Assembly: GCF_001262605.1 (NCBI RefSeq)
Contig: NZ_LGTC01000001.1
Span: 4,102,001 to 4,166,000, forward strand
Source: Pseudobacteroides cellulosolvens ATCC 35603 = DSM 2933
GTDB lineage: Bacteria; Bacillota; Clostridia; Acetivibrionales; DSM-2933
Direction: 5' to 3'
Length of the DNA stretch: 64,000 nt
Part shown: one piece after another, positions 26,496 through 35,237 of the stretch
Layout: every line of letters begins with the position of its first letter
Position numbering within the stretch: position 1 is the stretch's first letter
Translations under genes and position numbers: made by a program
The notes under the pieces: model-generated
The model's input: the letters and a program-made list of their open reading frames with translations, nothing else
What the model was told of the DNA's origin: nothing
Databases searched by the model: none

Positions 26496-27548
26496 ATGAT
26501 GCATTTTAAAAGAAAACTATTAATATATATAGTTCTAATATCAGCATTAACTTTATCATGCCTGTTTATAATAAGGAATAAAGATAAGATTATAGATATC
26601 GTCATTCCTTTTTTTATTGCCATAATAATTGCCTACACACTAAAACCATTGGTATTAAAAATGGAAACAAAAAACATTCCACGCTCCTTAAGTATAATTT
26701 TAATTTATATTGTTTTAACCTCGGCAATAATTGCTACGACAATTTTTATTATCCCTGAGCTTATTGCCAACACAAAAGAAATTATGGATAAACTCCCGGA
26801 GTTTACAGGTAAATACCAAAAGTTGTTCAATAGCTACATATCCAATATTCAATCAAGTAAATGGTCACCCGAAATAAAAAATGCCATTCTCAATGAAATT
26901 CAGAATGGTTCAGGTAAATTGCAGGACTTCATCATGCGTACCCTCTCAAAAGGCTTAAATACGACCATGAAAGCAGTTACTATATTTTTTGACCTTACAC
27001 TGTCTCTGATTATTGCATACTATTTTATTAAAGACTCTAAATCTTTCAGGGATGGATTCCTTTCACTTGTTCCAAGAAAATGGCGTAACGGGCTTATTAA
27101 TACTGGAAGAGAAATTAACCAGATTTTATCCAACTTTATTCAAGGCCAGCTTCTAACTGCACTTATTGTAGGAGTATTAGAGGCATTAGGACTCCTGCTT
27201 ATTAATTCCAAGTATCCCTTCATACTAGGTCTGATCGGTGGAATCGCAAATATAATACCTTACTTCGGGCCATTTTTAGGTTGCCTGCCGGCTGTTGCAC
27301 TGGCTTTAATCGAATCTCCAATAAAAGCACTGTGGACCATTATTATTTTTTCATTGGTTCAACAGATAGATAATGCATTCATATCCCCCAAGATAATTGA
27401 AGGAAAGCTTGGCCTTCACCCACTAACTACAATTGTTGCTGTTCTTATAGGCGGTGAGTTTTTCGGAATTATCGGAATGCTTGTTTCTGTTCCCATATTT
27501 GCAATTATAAAAGTCATTTTAAAAAGGTCAGTTGAAGCAATAGTATAA
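26496..27548 (+). CDS. AI-2E-family / YtvI-type membrane protein
   Basis: A 350-residue integral membrane protein with about seven or eight helices. FFIAIIIAYTLKPLV near residue 45, the conserved IANIIPYFGPFLGCLP near 245 and PKIIEGKLGLHPLTTI near 295 are diagnostic of the AI-2E transporter family. The family includes autoinducer exporters, Na+/H+ antiporters and the sporulation protein YtvI; the substrate here is unknown. I chose the ATG after AAAAAGGTGGCGT; an upstream GTG gives 23 extra residues that begin at the R3 repeat and lack a ribosome site. Confidence 0.82.
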   Translation: MMHFKRKLLIYIVLISALTLSCLFIIRNKDKIIDIVIPFFIAIIIAYTLKPLVLKMETKNIPRSLSIILIYIVLTSAIIATTIFIIPELIANTKEIMDKLPEFTGKYQKLFNSYISNIQSSKWSPEIKNAILNEIQNGSGKLQDFIMRTLSKGLNTTMKAVTIFFDLTLSLIIAYYFIKDSKSFRDGFLSLVPRKWRNGLINTGREINQILSNFIQGQLLTALIVGVLEALGLLLINSKYPFILGLIGGIANIIPYFGPFLGCLPAVALALIESPIKALWTIIIFSLVQQIDNAFISPKIIEGKLGLHPLTTIVAVLIGGEFFGIIGMLVSVPIFAIIKVILKRSVEAIV

Positions 27549-27657
27549 TTTCTCGTCAGTCTTGACACTAAAGGCCATCTTTTATATATTTATTAATATA
27601 CATTTTTTAATTTCCCAAGCTTTGATACGTTATATGCTTTATGTAAATCCAGGATGA

Positions 27658-27738
27658 ATACTAAGCTAAAATAACTTTTGGTCATTCGTCAACACTTGAG
27701 CAAAATTTATAGCTGAAGTTACTTCTAATTATGATGAG
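27658..27738. repeat. Dispersed repeat family R2, copy iv (reverse orientation, degenerate)
   Basis: TTCGTCAACACTTGAG and ATTTATAGCTGAAGTTA match the reverse complement of copy iii (CAACACCTGAG, ATTTATAGCGGAAGTTA). One outer arm is worn. It sits between the AI-2E-family gene and alaS; no T-box was found there. Confidence 0.55.
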
Positions 27739-27784
27739 TTACATAAGCAAATTAATATAAGAATACTTGAGAGGAAGAATAACA

Positions 27785-30424
27785 ATGCAAAAACTAGGTT
27801 TAAATGAGCTGCGAGAAAGATATTTGAGTTTTTTTGAAAGCAAGGGCCACTTACGCCTCCCCAGCTTTCCGCTTGTCCCTCAGAATGATGCAAGTCTCTT
27901 ACTTATAAATTCGGGTATGGCTCCTTTAAAGCCGTACTTTACAGGAAAAGAAGAGCCTCCTAGAAAAAGAGTCACTACCTGTCAAAAATGTATCAGGACA
28001 CCTGACATTGAAAACGTAGGAAAAACAGCAAGGCATGGTACTTTTTTCGAAATGTTAGGAAACTTTTCCTTCGGAGACTATTTTAAAAATGAAGCTATTC
28101 CCTGGGCTTGGGAATTTGTTACCAAAGATTTGAAGATCCCTGTTGAGAGGCTTTGGGTGTCAATTTATGAGGATGACGATGAGGCCTTTGAAATATGGAC
28201 TAAATCCGTCGGTATACCTGCCGAAAAGATAGTTCGTATGGGTAAGAAGGACAACTTCTGGGAGATTGGCACAGGTCCTTGCGGTCCTTGTTCAGAAATA
28301 TATTTTGACAGAGGTGAAGACAAAGGATGCGGCAGTCCAGATTGTAAAGTAGGCTGTGACTGCGACAGATATATAGAGTTCTGGAACTTGGTTTTCACAC
28401 AATTTAACAGAGATGATGAAGGTAACTATACCAGGCTTGCAAATCCTAACATCGATACCGGAATGGGACTTGAAAGGCTTGCTTGCATCATGCAGGATGT
28501 AAATAATCTTTTTGAGGTGGATACTGTAAGGAATGTCCTTAATAATGTGTGCAGTATTGCAGAGGTTAAATACGGTGAAAACAATAAGACTGACGTATCA
28601 ATCAGGGTTATTACCGACCATATCAGAAGCACAACAATGATGGTTTCTGATGGTGTTATACCATCTAATGAAGGAAGAGGCTATGTTTTAAGGAGGCTTT
28701 TAAGAAGAGCCGCAAGACACGGCAAGCTCCTTGGCGTTGAGGGTCAATTCCTTTACAATCTGGCAATGGTGGTAATAAACGAATCAAAAGAGGCTTATCC
28801 AGAGCTGTTTGAAAAAGCTGAATATATTCAGAAGGTAATTAAAATAGAAGAAGAAAAGTTCCAACACACCATTGATCAGGGACTTGCAATATTAAATGGA
28901 TATATCAGCGATCTAAAATCCAGTAGTGATAAAGTGCTCTCAGGTGATAAGGCGTTTAAGCTGCATGACACTTTTGGTTTCCCTTTTGATCTTACACGTG
29001 AAATAGCAGAAGAAAATGGTTTTTCAGTAAACGAAGAAGAATTTAGGGCTGAAATGGAAAAACAAAAAACAGCAGCTAAAATTGCCCAAGGCAACAAAGA
29101 TGGTGCCGGATGGGATGATAATATTTACTCAACACTTGATAAATCTATAAAAACGGAATTCCTAGGGTATGGTAGTTTTGAGTGTGATTCTAATATTTTA
29201 TATATTGTAAAAGATGGTCAGCTGGTTGATAACATTCAGGAAGGCGATGAAGCTGTTATAATACTTGATAAGACTGCATTCTACGGCGAAAGCGGTGGTC
29301 AGGCAGGTGATACCGGCTATCTGCAAGCAAAAAATGTACTTTTCAAGGTTAACGATTGTAGAAAGACTGCTGATGGTAAATTCCTGCATATCGGAATTGT
29401 AGAAAAGGGACTCCTTGAAAAAGGATCATCTATAACTGCAAAGGTTGATGTGGCAAGCAGAATGTCCACTGCCAGAAACCATACTGTTACACATCTATTG
29501 CAAAAAGCTCTTAGAAATGTGCTGGGAAGCCATATAAATCAGGCCGGTTCTCTGGTAGAACCTAACAGGCTTAGATTTGACTTCTCACATTTTTCTCCTG
29601 TTACAGATGAAGAACTGGAGAGAATAGAAAATGAAGTAAATGAAAAGATATTAGAAAACCTCCCTGTATCTGCAACTGAAATGAGTCTCGATGAAGCGAA
29701 GAAATTAGGTGCAACAGCACTCTTTGGCGAGAAGTACGGCAGCACGGTAAGGGTTGTTAAGATCGGTGATTACAGCATGGAATTATGTGGAGGAACTCAC
29801 CTTTCCATGACCTCACAGGCATCACTTATAAAAATAGTCAGTGAAAGCGGTGTTGCAGCAGGTGTAAGGAGAATTGAGGCACTTACAGGTCTAGGTGCAA
29901 TACAATACTATAGCCAAAAGGAAAAGCTCTTAAACGACGTTGCAGCAGCTTTAAAATCCAGTCCTACCGACTGCATTAAAAAAGTTGAAATATTAACAAA
30001 TGATATAAAGACCGGACAAAAGGAAATTGAACAGCTCAGAAGTAAGCTTGTAGCAGGTTCAATTGATGACATCCTTTCAAATGCAGTTGATGTTAAAGGA
30101 GTAAAAGTTATTACAGCTAAGTATGATGGCCTTGATATGGACGGACTCAGAAACACTTCTGACATGCTTAAAAACAAGATTGACTCAGGTGTTGTAGTAA
30201 TCGCTTCCAATTATGAGGACAAGGTAAACTTTGTTGTTACGGCAACAAAAGATTGTCTAGCAAAGGGAATCCACTGCGGTAATATTATCAAGGAAACAGC
30301 TAAAATAGCAGGCGGCGGCGGCGGCGGACGTCCAGATATGGCCCAGGCCGGCGGTAAGGATGCCTCTAAGATAAAAGACGCCTTGGAGTATAGTATAAAA
30401 GTAATCGAGGCTCAAATTAAATAA
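27785..30424 (+). CDS. alaS: Alanyl-tRNA synthetase
   Basis: Charges tRNA-Ala and edits Ser or Gly mischarging. The 879 residues contain the class II core (FFESKGHLRLPSFPLVPQND, RHGTFFEMLGNFSFGDYF), the zinc region CGSPDCKVGCDCD, the editing-site HTVTHLL near residue 565 and CGGTHL near 665, and the C-terminal oligomerisation domain ending in a GGGGGGRPDMAQ motif. The ATG is ten bases after GAGAGG; an in-frame TTG six codons upstream overlaps that ribosome site. No T-box leader is visible. Confidence 0.98.
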   Translation: MQKLGLNELRERYLSFFESKGHLRLPSFPLVPQNDASLLLINSGMAPLKPYFTGKEEPPRKRVTTCQKCIRTPDIENVGKTARHGTFFEMLGNFSFGDYFKNEAIPWAWEFVTKDLKIPVERLWVSIYEDDDEAFEIWTKSVGIPAEKIVRMGKKDNFWEIGTGPCGPCSEIYFDRGEDKGCGSPDCKVGCDCDRYIEFWNLVFTQFNRDDEGNYTRLANPNIDTGMGLERLACIMQDVNNLFEVDTVRNVLNNVCSIAEVKYGENNKTDVSIRVITDHIRSTTMMVSDGVIPSNEGRGYVLRRLLRRAARHGKLLGVEGQFLYNLAMVVINESKEAYPELFEKAEYIQKVIKIEEEKFQHTIDQGLAILNGYISDLKSSSDKVLSGDKAFKLHDTFGFPFDLTREIAEENGFSVNEEEFRAEMEKQKTAAKIAQGNKDGAGWDDNIYSTLDKSIKTEFLGYGSFECDSNILYIVKDGQLVDNIQEGDEAVIILDKTAFYGESGGQAGDTGYLQAKNVLFKVNDCRKTADGKFLHIGIVEKGLLEKGSSITAKVDVASRMSTARNHTVTHLLQKALRNVLGSHINQAGSLVEPNRLRFDFSHFSPVTDEELERIENEVNEKILENLPVSATEMSLDEAKKLGATALFGEKYGSTVRVVKIGDYSMELCGGTHLSMTSQASLIKIVSESGVAAGVRRIEALTGLGAIQYYSQKEKLLNDVAAALKSSPTDCIKKVEILTNDIKTGQKEIEQLRSKLVAGSIDDILSNAVDVKGVKVITAKYDGLDMDGLRNTSDMLKNKIDSGVVVIASNYEDKVNFVVTATKDCLAKGIHCGNIIKETAKIAGGGGGGRPDMAQAGGKDASKIKDALEYSIKVIEAQIK

Positions 30425-30469
30425 AGATAATTTACTTATTCCATATATAAAACTAAGGGAGGGCCTAAC

Positions 30470-30814
30470 ATGAGCGATTGTATATTTTGTAAAATTATAA
30501 ATAAGGAAATTCCTTCAACAGCAGTTTACGAAGACGACAAAGTCTATGCTTTTAAAGATATAAACCCTGTAGCTCCTGTACATGTTTTAATTGTACCAAA
30601 GCAGCATATATCAAATATAAATGAAGTTGATGAAAGCAACTCTTCTTATTTGATAGACATTCATATGGCAGCTAAAAAAATTGCAGCAGACCTCGGAATT
30701 AAAGACAGCGGCTTCAGATTAATCAATAATTGCGGTGCTGATGGAGGCCAGACAGTTTTCCACCTGCACTACCATTTGATTGGTGGAAAAAATTTAGGGC
30801 CAAACTTATTGTAA
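30470..30814 (+). CDS. HIT-family nucleotide hydrolase (HinT-like)
   Basis: A 114-residue histidine-triad protein. It begins CIFCKIINKEIPS and ends with the catalytic HLHYHLIGG triad; both cysteines of the zinc pair near the N-terminus are present. HinT proteins hydrolyse AMP-lysine-type phosphoramidates, including aminoacyl-AMP adducts, which makes its place 45 bases after alaS suggestive. The ATG follows AGGGAGGGCCTAAC. Confidence 0.95.
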   Translation: MSDCIFCKIINKEIPSTAVYEDDKVYAFKDINPVAPVHVLIVPKQHISNINEVDESNSSYLIDIHMAAKKIAADLGIKDSGFRLINNCGADGGQTVFHLHYHLIGGKNLGPNLL

Positions 30815-30849
30815 TTTCCTTAAATATTATATATAATGTTATGTACTTG

Positions 30850-30887
30850 TTCATAGATACCAAACTACGTTGATTGGTATCTATGAA
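30850..30887. repeat. Palindromic repeat family R3, copy d
   Basis: TTCATAGATACCAA and TTGGTATCTATGAA are perfect 14-base inverted arms around a 10-base loop. It lies just downstream of the HIT gene and could double as a transcription stop, though no T-run follows. Confidence 0.65.
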
Positions 30888-30983
30888 ATAATTATATATT
30901 ACTTAATTTTTATAGAAATTTTACTAATAGGTAATAAAAGCCACAATTCCTTGAAATAAGGCTAGTTTAGTACTAAATTTCTA

Positions 30984-31013
30984 TTGACTTTATTTTGGTA
31001 GTTGAGATATAAT
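30984..31013 (+). promoter_or_regulatory. Promoter of rpsU-yqeY
   Basis: TTGACT, 18 bases, TATAAT, about 100 bases before rpsU. Confidence 0.78.
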
Positions 31014-31112
31014 ATAATATGTGCTTCACTTTGTCTTATTCCCATAATTAGACAGAATAGTGATAAAAGCTTATTCTTGGCACAATTGCTACCATCGGAG
31101 GGAGGGAAATGC

Positions 31113-31289
31113 ATGTCTGAAGTAAGGGTTAAGGAAAACGAATCCCTAGAAAGTGCTCTTAAGCGGTTTAAAAGACAATGCGCGAAAGCTGGCGTATTAT
31201 CTGAAATCAGGAAAAGGGAGCACTACGAAAAGCCTAGTGTTAAGAGAAAGAAAAAATCCGAGGCTGCAAGAAAAAGAAAATTTAAATAA
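31113..31289 (+). CDS. rpsU: Small ribosomal subunit protein S21
   Basis: The 58-residue protein has the S21 core SEVRVKENESLESALKRFKR and a lysine-rich tail (KRKKKSEAARKRKFK). It is part of the 30S platform and aids mRNA binding. The ATG follows GGAGGGAGGG; longer in-frame starts lack a ribosome site. yqeY follows after 23 bases, the normal firmicute order. Confidence 0.97.
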   Translation: MSEVRVKENESLESALKRFKRQCAKAGVLSEIRKREHYEKPSVKRKKKSEAARKRKFK

Positions 31290-31312
31290 GCCATTAAATA
31301 GGAGGCTATCTT

Positions 31313-31756
31313 ATGTCCCTTAAGGAAACACTGCTTGAAGATATGAAAACTGCCATGAGGGAAAAGGACACTCTTAAGAAAAATGCTATCCAAATGGTCA
31401 GGTCAGCAATTCTTCAAGTGGAAAAAGACAGTAGAATAACCCTTGATGATGATAGTATAATTGATGTTATTGGCAAAGAAGTCAAAAAGAGAAGAGATTC
31501 CCTTTCTGAATTCGAAAAAAGCGGCAGACAGGATCTTATCGATAATCTTAAGACTGAAATAGATGTTTTACTGAAATATCTACCTGAACAGCTTTCAGAA
31601 GAAGAACTTGAAAACATTATTAAAGAGACAATTCAAGAAACAGGTGCTTCATCAATGAAAGATATTGGCAAGGTTATGCAAGCTGTAATGCCAAAAGTTA
31701 AGGGTAGAGCTGATGGAAAAATCATTAATCAGATAATTAAAAAGATTCTAGCATAA
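31313..31756 (+). CDS. yqeY: YqeY-family protein (GatB-tail-like)
   Basis: A 147-residue alpha-helical protein of the YqeY family. MSLKETLLEDMKTAMREKD at the N-terminus and the C-terminal GKVMQAVMPKVKGRADGKII are characteristic. It resembles the tRNA-binding tail of GatB and is thought to bind tRNA, perhaps in a misacylation-linked role. It is coupled to rpsU. Confidence 0.95.
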   Translation: MSLKETLLEDMKTAMREKDTLKKNAIQMVRSAILQVEKDSRITLDDDSIIDVIGKEVKKRRDSLSEFEKSGRQDLIDNLKTEIDVLLKYLPEQLSEEELENIIKETIQETGASSMKDIGKVMQAVMPKVKGRADGKIINQIIKKILA

Positions 31757-31783
31757 AGCTCGATTAATATCGAGCTTTTTTAA
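31757..31783 (+). terminator. Terminator of rpsU-yqeY
   Basis: AGCTCGAT, loop TAAT, ATCGAGCT, TTTTTT, directly after the yqeY stop. Confidence 0.9.
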
Positions 31784-31784
31784 T

Positions 31785-31832
31785 GCAGAGAAATTTGGAT
31801 GTAGCATCCACAATAATTTCCTGGCATTAAAA
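31785..31832. repeat. Dispersed repeat family R1, copy D (short)
   Basis: TGCAGAGAAATT, GGATG/CATCC hairpin, AATTTCCTGGCA. The outer arms pair, and the right arm matches the right arm of copies A and B. It lies between two terminators. Confidence 0.5.
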
Positions 31833-31836
31833 AATT

Positions 31837-31876
31837 AAATACATCCCCCTTTTATCAAGAAGGATGTATTTTTTTA
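31837..31876. terminator. Bidirectional terminator between yqeY and lysC
   Basis: AAATACATCC and GGATGTATTT with T-runs on both strands. It sits between convergent operons. Confidence 0.8.
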
Positions 31877-31905
31877 CTTATATATTCTTTATTTTTGCTA
31901 ATTCC

Positions 31906-33255
31906 TTAATTAAAAAACTCTTTGTATAACACCTTTATTGCCATATCACATTCATTTGCCCTAACACCAAACATCATACTAACCTCAGATGAGCCCTGGT
32001 TTATCATTTCTATATTTACTCCGGCTTTGGACAAAGCATTTGTTGCCCTTGCCGCTAAACCAACTGTATGCCTCATACCCTCTCCTACTACCATTACTAA
32101 TGCCAGGTAAGGCACAATCTCAATATCATCAACCGATAACTCATTCTTTATTTGCTCTATTACTTGCTTTTCCTTTTCTTCTGTCAGCTCCTTAGTCCTT
32201 AAAACAACCGACATGTTGTCAATTCCTGAAGGAACATGTTCATATGATAATCCTTGTTCTTCAAGTATTTGAAGGACTTTGCGGCCAAACCCCACTTCCC
32301 TGTTCATCATATATTTGCTTATGTATAGTGTGCTAAACCCTACATCACCAGCTATACCTGCAACATGGTCACTGTTTACGCCTCTCTCCTTAACAATCAT
32401 TGTTCCGGGTGCACTTGGATTATTAGTATTCTTTATGCATACAGGTATTCCTTTTCTGTATACAGGCTCAAGAGTCTCTTCATGAAGTACTGAAAAGCCC
32501 GCATAGGATAATTCCCTCATTTCCCTGTAAGTAAATACGCTTATGGCTTTTGCATCAGGCACAATGTTTGGATTTGCTGCAAAAACCGAGTCAACATCGG
32601 TAAAGTTCTCATAAACATCAGCACATACGGCAGCAGCCAAAATTGATCCTGTTATATCGGAACCGCCTCTTGGGAAGGTTACCACATCACCTGCTTTGGA
32701 GTATCCAAAAAATCCTGGGAATATAATGATTCCCTCATAATCGTTAAGGGCTTTCAAGTTATCGAAAGATTCAGGCAGAACCCTTGCATTCCCAAACTCA
32801 TCACTTAGGAAAAGTCCTGCATCTTTTGGGTTTAAATACTTTGCATCATAGCCTTTGCTCTGTAAGTAAGCCGCAACAACCTTTGCCGAATTATCTTCTC
32901 CAGCAGCCTTCAAAAGATCCATAAACATTCCTTCATGGGTTACCGGACCTGATAACCTTTTTTTCATATCCTCTGCTATAACTTCTGTTATACTGCCGTC
33001 CAAACCTAACCCTTTTGCAATATCATCAAACCTTGCGATGACAGCATTCATCTCATTAACTGCTTCACCTGTTTTTATATACTTCTCAGCACAACTGATA
33101 AGTAAATCAGTAACCTTGATATCCTCCTTAGAACGCTTTCCCGGTGCAGAAACAACAGCAAGCCTTCTTTCAGGGTCAGATGTTATAATATCACATACCT
33201 TTATTATTTGTTCAGCTGATGCGAGGGATGTTCCTCCAAATTTACATACTTTCAT
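31906..33255 (-). CDS. lysC: Aspartate kinase, monofunctional
   Basis: Phosphorylates aspartate, the first step toward lysine, threonine and methionine. The 449 residues have KFGGTSLASAEQI at the N-terminus, the FPRGGSDITGSILAAAV aspartate site near residue 195 and two C-terminal ACT domains (about 300-449). Its length and single start fit the aspartokinase III (YclM/ThrD) type, which in Bacillus responds to lysine plus threonine. It lies last in an hom-lysC arrangement and shares the cluster with thrC, which suggests a role in threonine synthesis. The ATG follows AGGAGGAAGAGAA. Confidence 0.95.
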   Translation of the reverse strand: MKVCKFGGTSLASAEQIIKVCDIITSDPERRLAVVSAPGKRSKEDIKVTDLLISCAEKYIKTGEAVNEMNAVIARFDDIAKGLGLDGSITEVIAEDMKKRLSGPVTHEGMFMDLLKAAGEDNSAKVVAAYLQSKGYDAKYLNPKDAGLFLSDEFGNARVLPESFDNLKALNDYEGIIIFPGFFGYSKAGDVVTFPRGGSDITGSILAAAVCADVYENFTDVDSVFAANPNIVPDAKAISVFTYREMRELSYAGFSVLHEETLEPVYRKGIPVCIKNTNNPSAPGTMIVKERGVNSDHVAGIAGDVGFSTLYISKYMMNREVGFGRKVLQILEEQGLSYEHVPSGIDNMSVVLRTKELTEEKEKQVIEQIKNELSVDDIEIVPYLALVMVVGEGMRHTVGLAARATNALSKAGVNIEMINQGSSEVSMMFGVRANECDMAIKVLYKEFFN

Positions 33256-33296
33256 TTCTCTTCCTCCTAATTCTTAATCCTACCTAAAAAATTTCT

Positions 33297-34547
33297 CTAG
33301 TCTTCTAAAACTCTTATAAACCCTGCAACTTCTTTAATACAAGAATTGTGGGCTAATTCCTTCACTTTTTTCCTTAACACACCTTCAGCTTCTTTTTCAG
33401 AAATAAAAACCAATTCTTCTTTTGCCACTTTAATTTCAGAAGGTATCCAATCTACTTGCCCAAACATTGTTTTAACAAGTTCCTCCGCCTCATCACGGTT
33501 TTTAACCTCTAGCCTTATATAGAAACGTGTTTCCATTAAATCAGCGTCCATTATATTTTCATCGGTATTTATTGTCCATATATTTTTACCGTTGTTATCC
33601 TTGTGTTTTACAACATCAATTACATCTGCTACTACAGCACTTGCAGTAGGTAGTTTTCCTGCTCCGCGGCCATAAAACATAGCATCTCCTATGGCATCTC
33701 CCCTTACAACAATTGCATTAAATACATCTTCTACATTTGCAAGAGGATGACTTTTATTTATAAACGCAGGACTAACTGTTGCATATATTTTTCCGTCTAC
33801 CCTTTCACTTCTGCCAATCAGTTTAATGACTGACCCTGATATCTCTGCATAATGCATATCAGCAAGTGTAAGCTTTGTTATTCCTTCAGTAGAAATTTTT
33901 CTATAATCTATATATTCATTATAAGCAATAGATGATAATATTGCTATTTTTCTACATGCGTCATGTCCCTCTATATCTGCAGTGGGATCTGCTTCAGCAT
34001 ATCCATTGGCTTGTGCCTCCTTCAATGCTGTGTTAAAATCCTTACCATACCTGTTCATCTGAGTGAGAATATAATTGGTGGTTCCGTTTAAAATACCCGT
34101 AATTCCGTTTATTTCATTGGCAGCGAGGCAGTTGTTCAAAGGTCTTATAATTGGTATACCTCCACCAACACTAGCCTCAAAATGATAATGTACATTATTG
34201 TCTGCAGCCATTCTAAGAAGCTCAGGTCCATGAGTTGCAACCAATTCCTTGTTGGATGTTATTACATGCTTCCCTTTGGATAATGCCGTCTTGGTAAACT
34301 CATATGCAATACCTTTACCGCCTATTGTTTCCACAACAACGCTAATTGAGTCATCATTAAATACATCATCGGAATTTTTGGTTAAAAGCTCCTTGTCGGG
34401 GCAATCATCAAAATCACGTATATCTAATATTTTTTTTACATATATTTCTTCTCCGGCTCTTTGGCTTATGCTGAGCCTGTTTTTCTTTATAACTTCTACT
34501 ACTCCTGAGCCAACTACTCCGTAGCCTAAAACTGCAACAAAAATCAT
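33297..34547 (-). CDS. hom: Homoserine dehydrogenase
   Basis: Reduces aspartate semialdehyde to homoserine. The 416-residue sequence has the Rossmann GYGVVGSGVVEVI, the catalytic region ASVGGGIPIIRPL and LNGTTNYILTQM, EAQANGYAEADPTADIEGHDA, and a C-terminal ACT-like regulatory domain (from about 335). It starts 12 bases after the ACT-protein stop, with AGGAGGTAAAT before the ATG, and is followed by lysC. Confidence 0.96.
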   Translation of the reverse strand: MIFVAVLGYGVVGSGVVEVIKKNRLSISQRAGEEIYVKKILDIRDFDDCPDKELLTKNSDDVFNDDSISVVVETIGGKGIAYEFTKTALSKGKHVITSNKELVATHGPELLRMAADNNVHYHFEASVGGGIPIIRPLNNCLAANEINGITGILNGTTNYILTQMNRYGKDFNTALKEAQANGYAEADPTADIEGHDACRKIAILSSIAYNEYIDYRKISTEGITKLTLADMHYAEISGSVIKLIGRSERVDGKIYATVSPAFINKSHPLANVEDVFNAIVVRGDAIGDAMFYGRGAGKLPTASAVVADVIDVVKHKDNNGKNIWTINTDENIMDADLMETRFYIRLEVKNRDEAEELVKTMFGQVDWIPSEIKVAKEELVFISEKEAEGVLRKKVKELAHNSCIKEVAGFIRVLED

Positions 34548-34559
34548 ATTTACCTCCTA

Positions 34560-35003
34560 TTACTCTCTTGCAAGGATTTCTTGACGACGAACTCCTTCTA
34601 TTCTTCCAATTTCATTCATCAACTCTTTAATATCCTTAATCATACCCGCGGTTTCAATGGATATTGTTACATCAGCAAGACCATTGATAGGTATATTTTG
34701 ATTGATTGTTAATATATTGGCTTTAGCTAATGCTATCTGGTTGATTATACTTGATAAAATACCCGACAAATCTTCTACTACAAAAAACAGGGTCATTACC
34801 TTACCCCTTGAGGTCTCATAAAAAGGAAAAACATAGTCCTTATACTTATAAAATGCACTTCTGCTTATCCCAACCTCTTTTACAGCTTCATTAATAGATT
34901 TTATCTTTCCTTTGCCAAGTATCTGCTTTACCTCAATCACCTTGGAAAAAACCTCTGGAAGTACTGAAGCATCAACCAGCAGGTAAGTTGAGTCCTTATT
35001 CAT
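34560..35003 (-). CDS. UPF0735 ACT-domain protein (PheB-like)
   Basis: A 147-residue protein of the UPF0735 family. The N-terminal part, with SINEAVKEVGISRSAFYKYK, looks like a helix-turn-helix, and the C-terminal half (about 70-147) is an ACT domain. This pairing suggests an amino-acid-responsive regulator. In Bacillus the homologue PheB sits beside pheA; here it leads hom and lysC, so a threonine or lysine signal is a reasonable guess. No DNA target was identified. The start follows GGTGACAAGATGA. Confidence 0.85.
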   Translation of the reverse strand: MNKDSTYLLVDASVLPEVFSKVIEVKQILGKGKIKSINEAVKEVGISRSAFYKYKDYVFPFYETSRGKVMTLFFVVEDLSGILSSIINQIALAKANILTINQNIPINGLADVTISIETAGMIKDIKELMNEIGRIEGVRRQEILARE

Positions 35004-35056
35004 TCATCTTGTCACCGTCCTCAATAGACGCACATTTGTTTTTCTATCGTGAAATT

Positions 35057-35085
35057 ATAATAACATATAAACTCAGCAAATTCAA
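35057..35085 (-). promoter_or_regulatory. Putative promoter of the ACT protein-hom-lysC operon
   Basis: On the minus strand TTGAAT, 17 bases, TATTAT, about 55 bases before the start. Confidence 0.5.
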
Positions 35086-35125
35086 TAGCCAATGTAATTA
35101 AAATTGATTAATATTTTAGTTATTT

Positions 35126-35170
35126 AAAAATAAAAGAGGTGCCTTTTATAAGACAACCTCTTTTTGCTTT
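35126..35170. terminator. Terminator downstream of thrC
   Basis: AAAAGAGGT and ACCTCTTTT with T-rich tails on both strands. It separates thrC from the hom-lysC unit. Confidence 0.8.
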
Positions 35171-35237
35171 TATTTATTCTTTGTAATAATCACATTATAA
35201 AAAATTCTTTAATAATGTATTTTTGAAATACCCTTAT

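Noticed and set aside
27549..27784. Possible T-box leader of alaS
   Set aside because: No T-box sequence, specifier structure or terminator is present; the region holds a degenerate R2 repeat.
31002..31112. An N-terminal extension of rpsU
   Set aside because: The extra residues overlap the promoter -10 box and lack a ribosome site; the S21 start is well supported.
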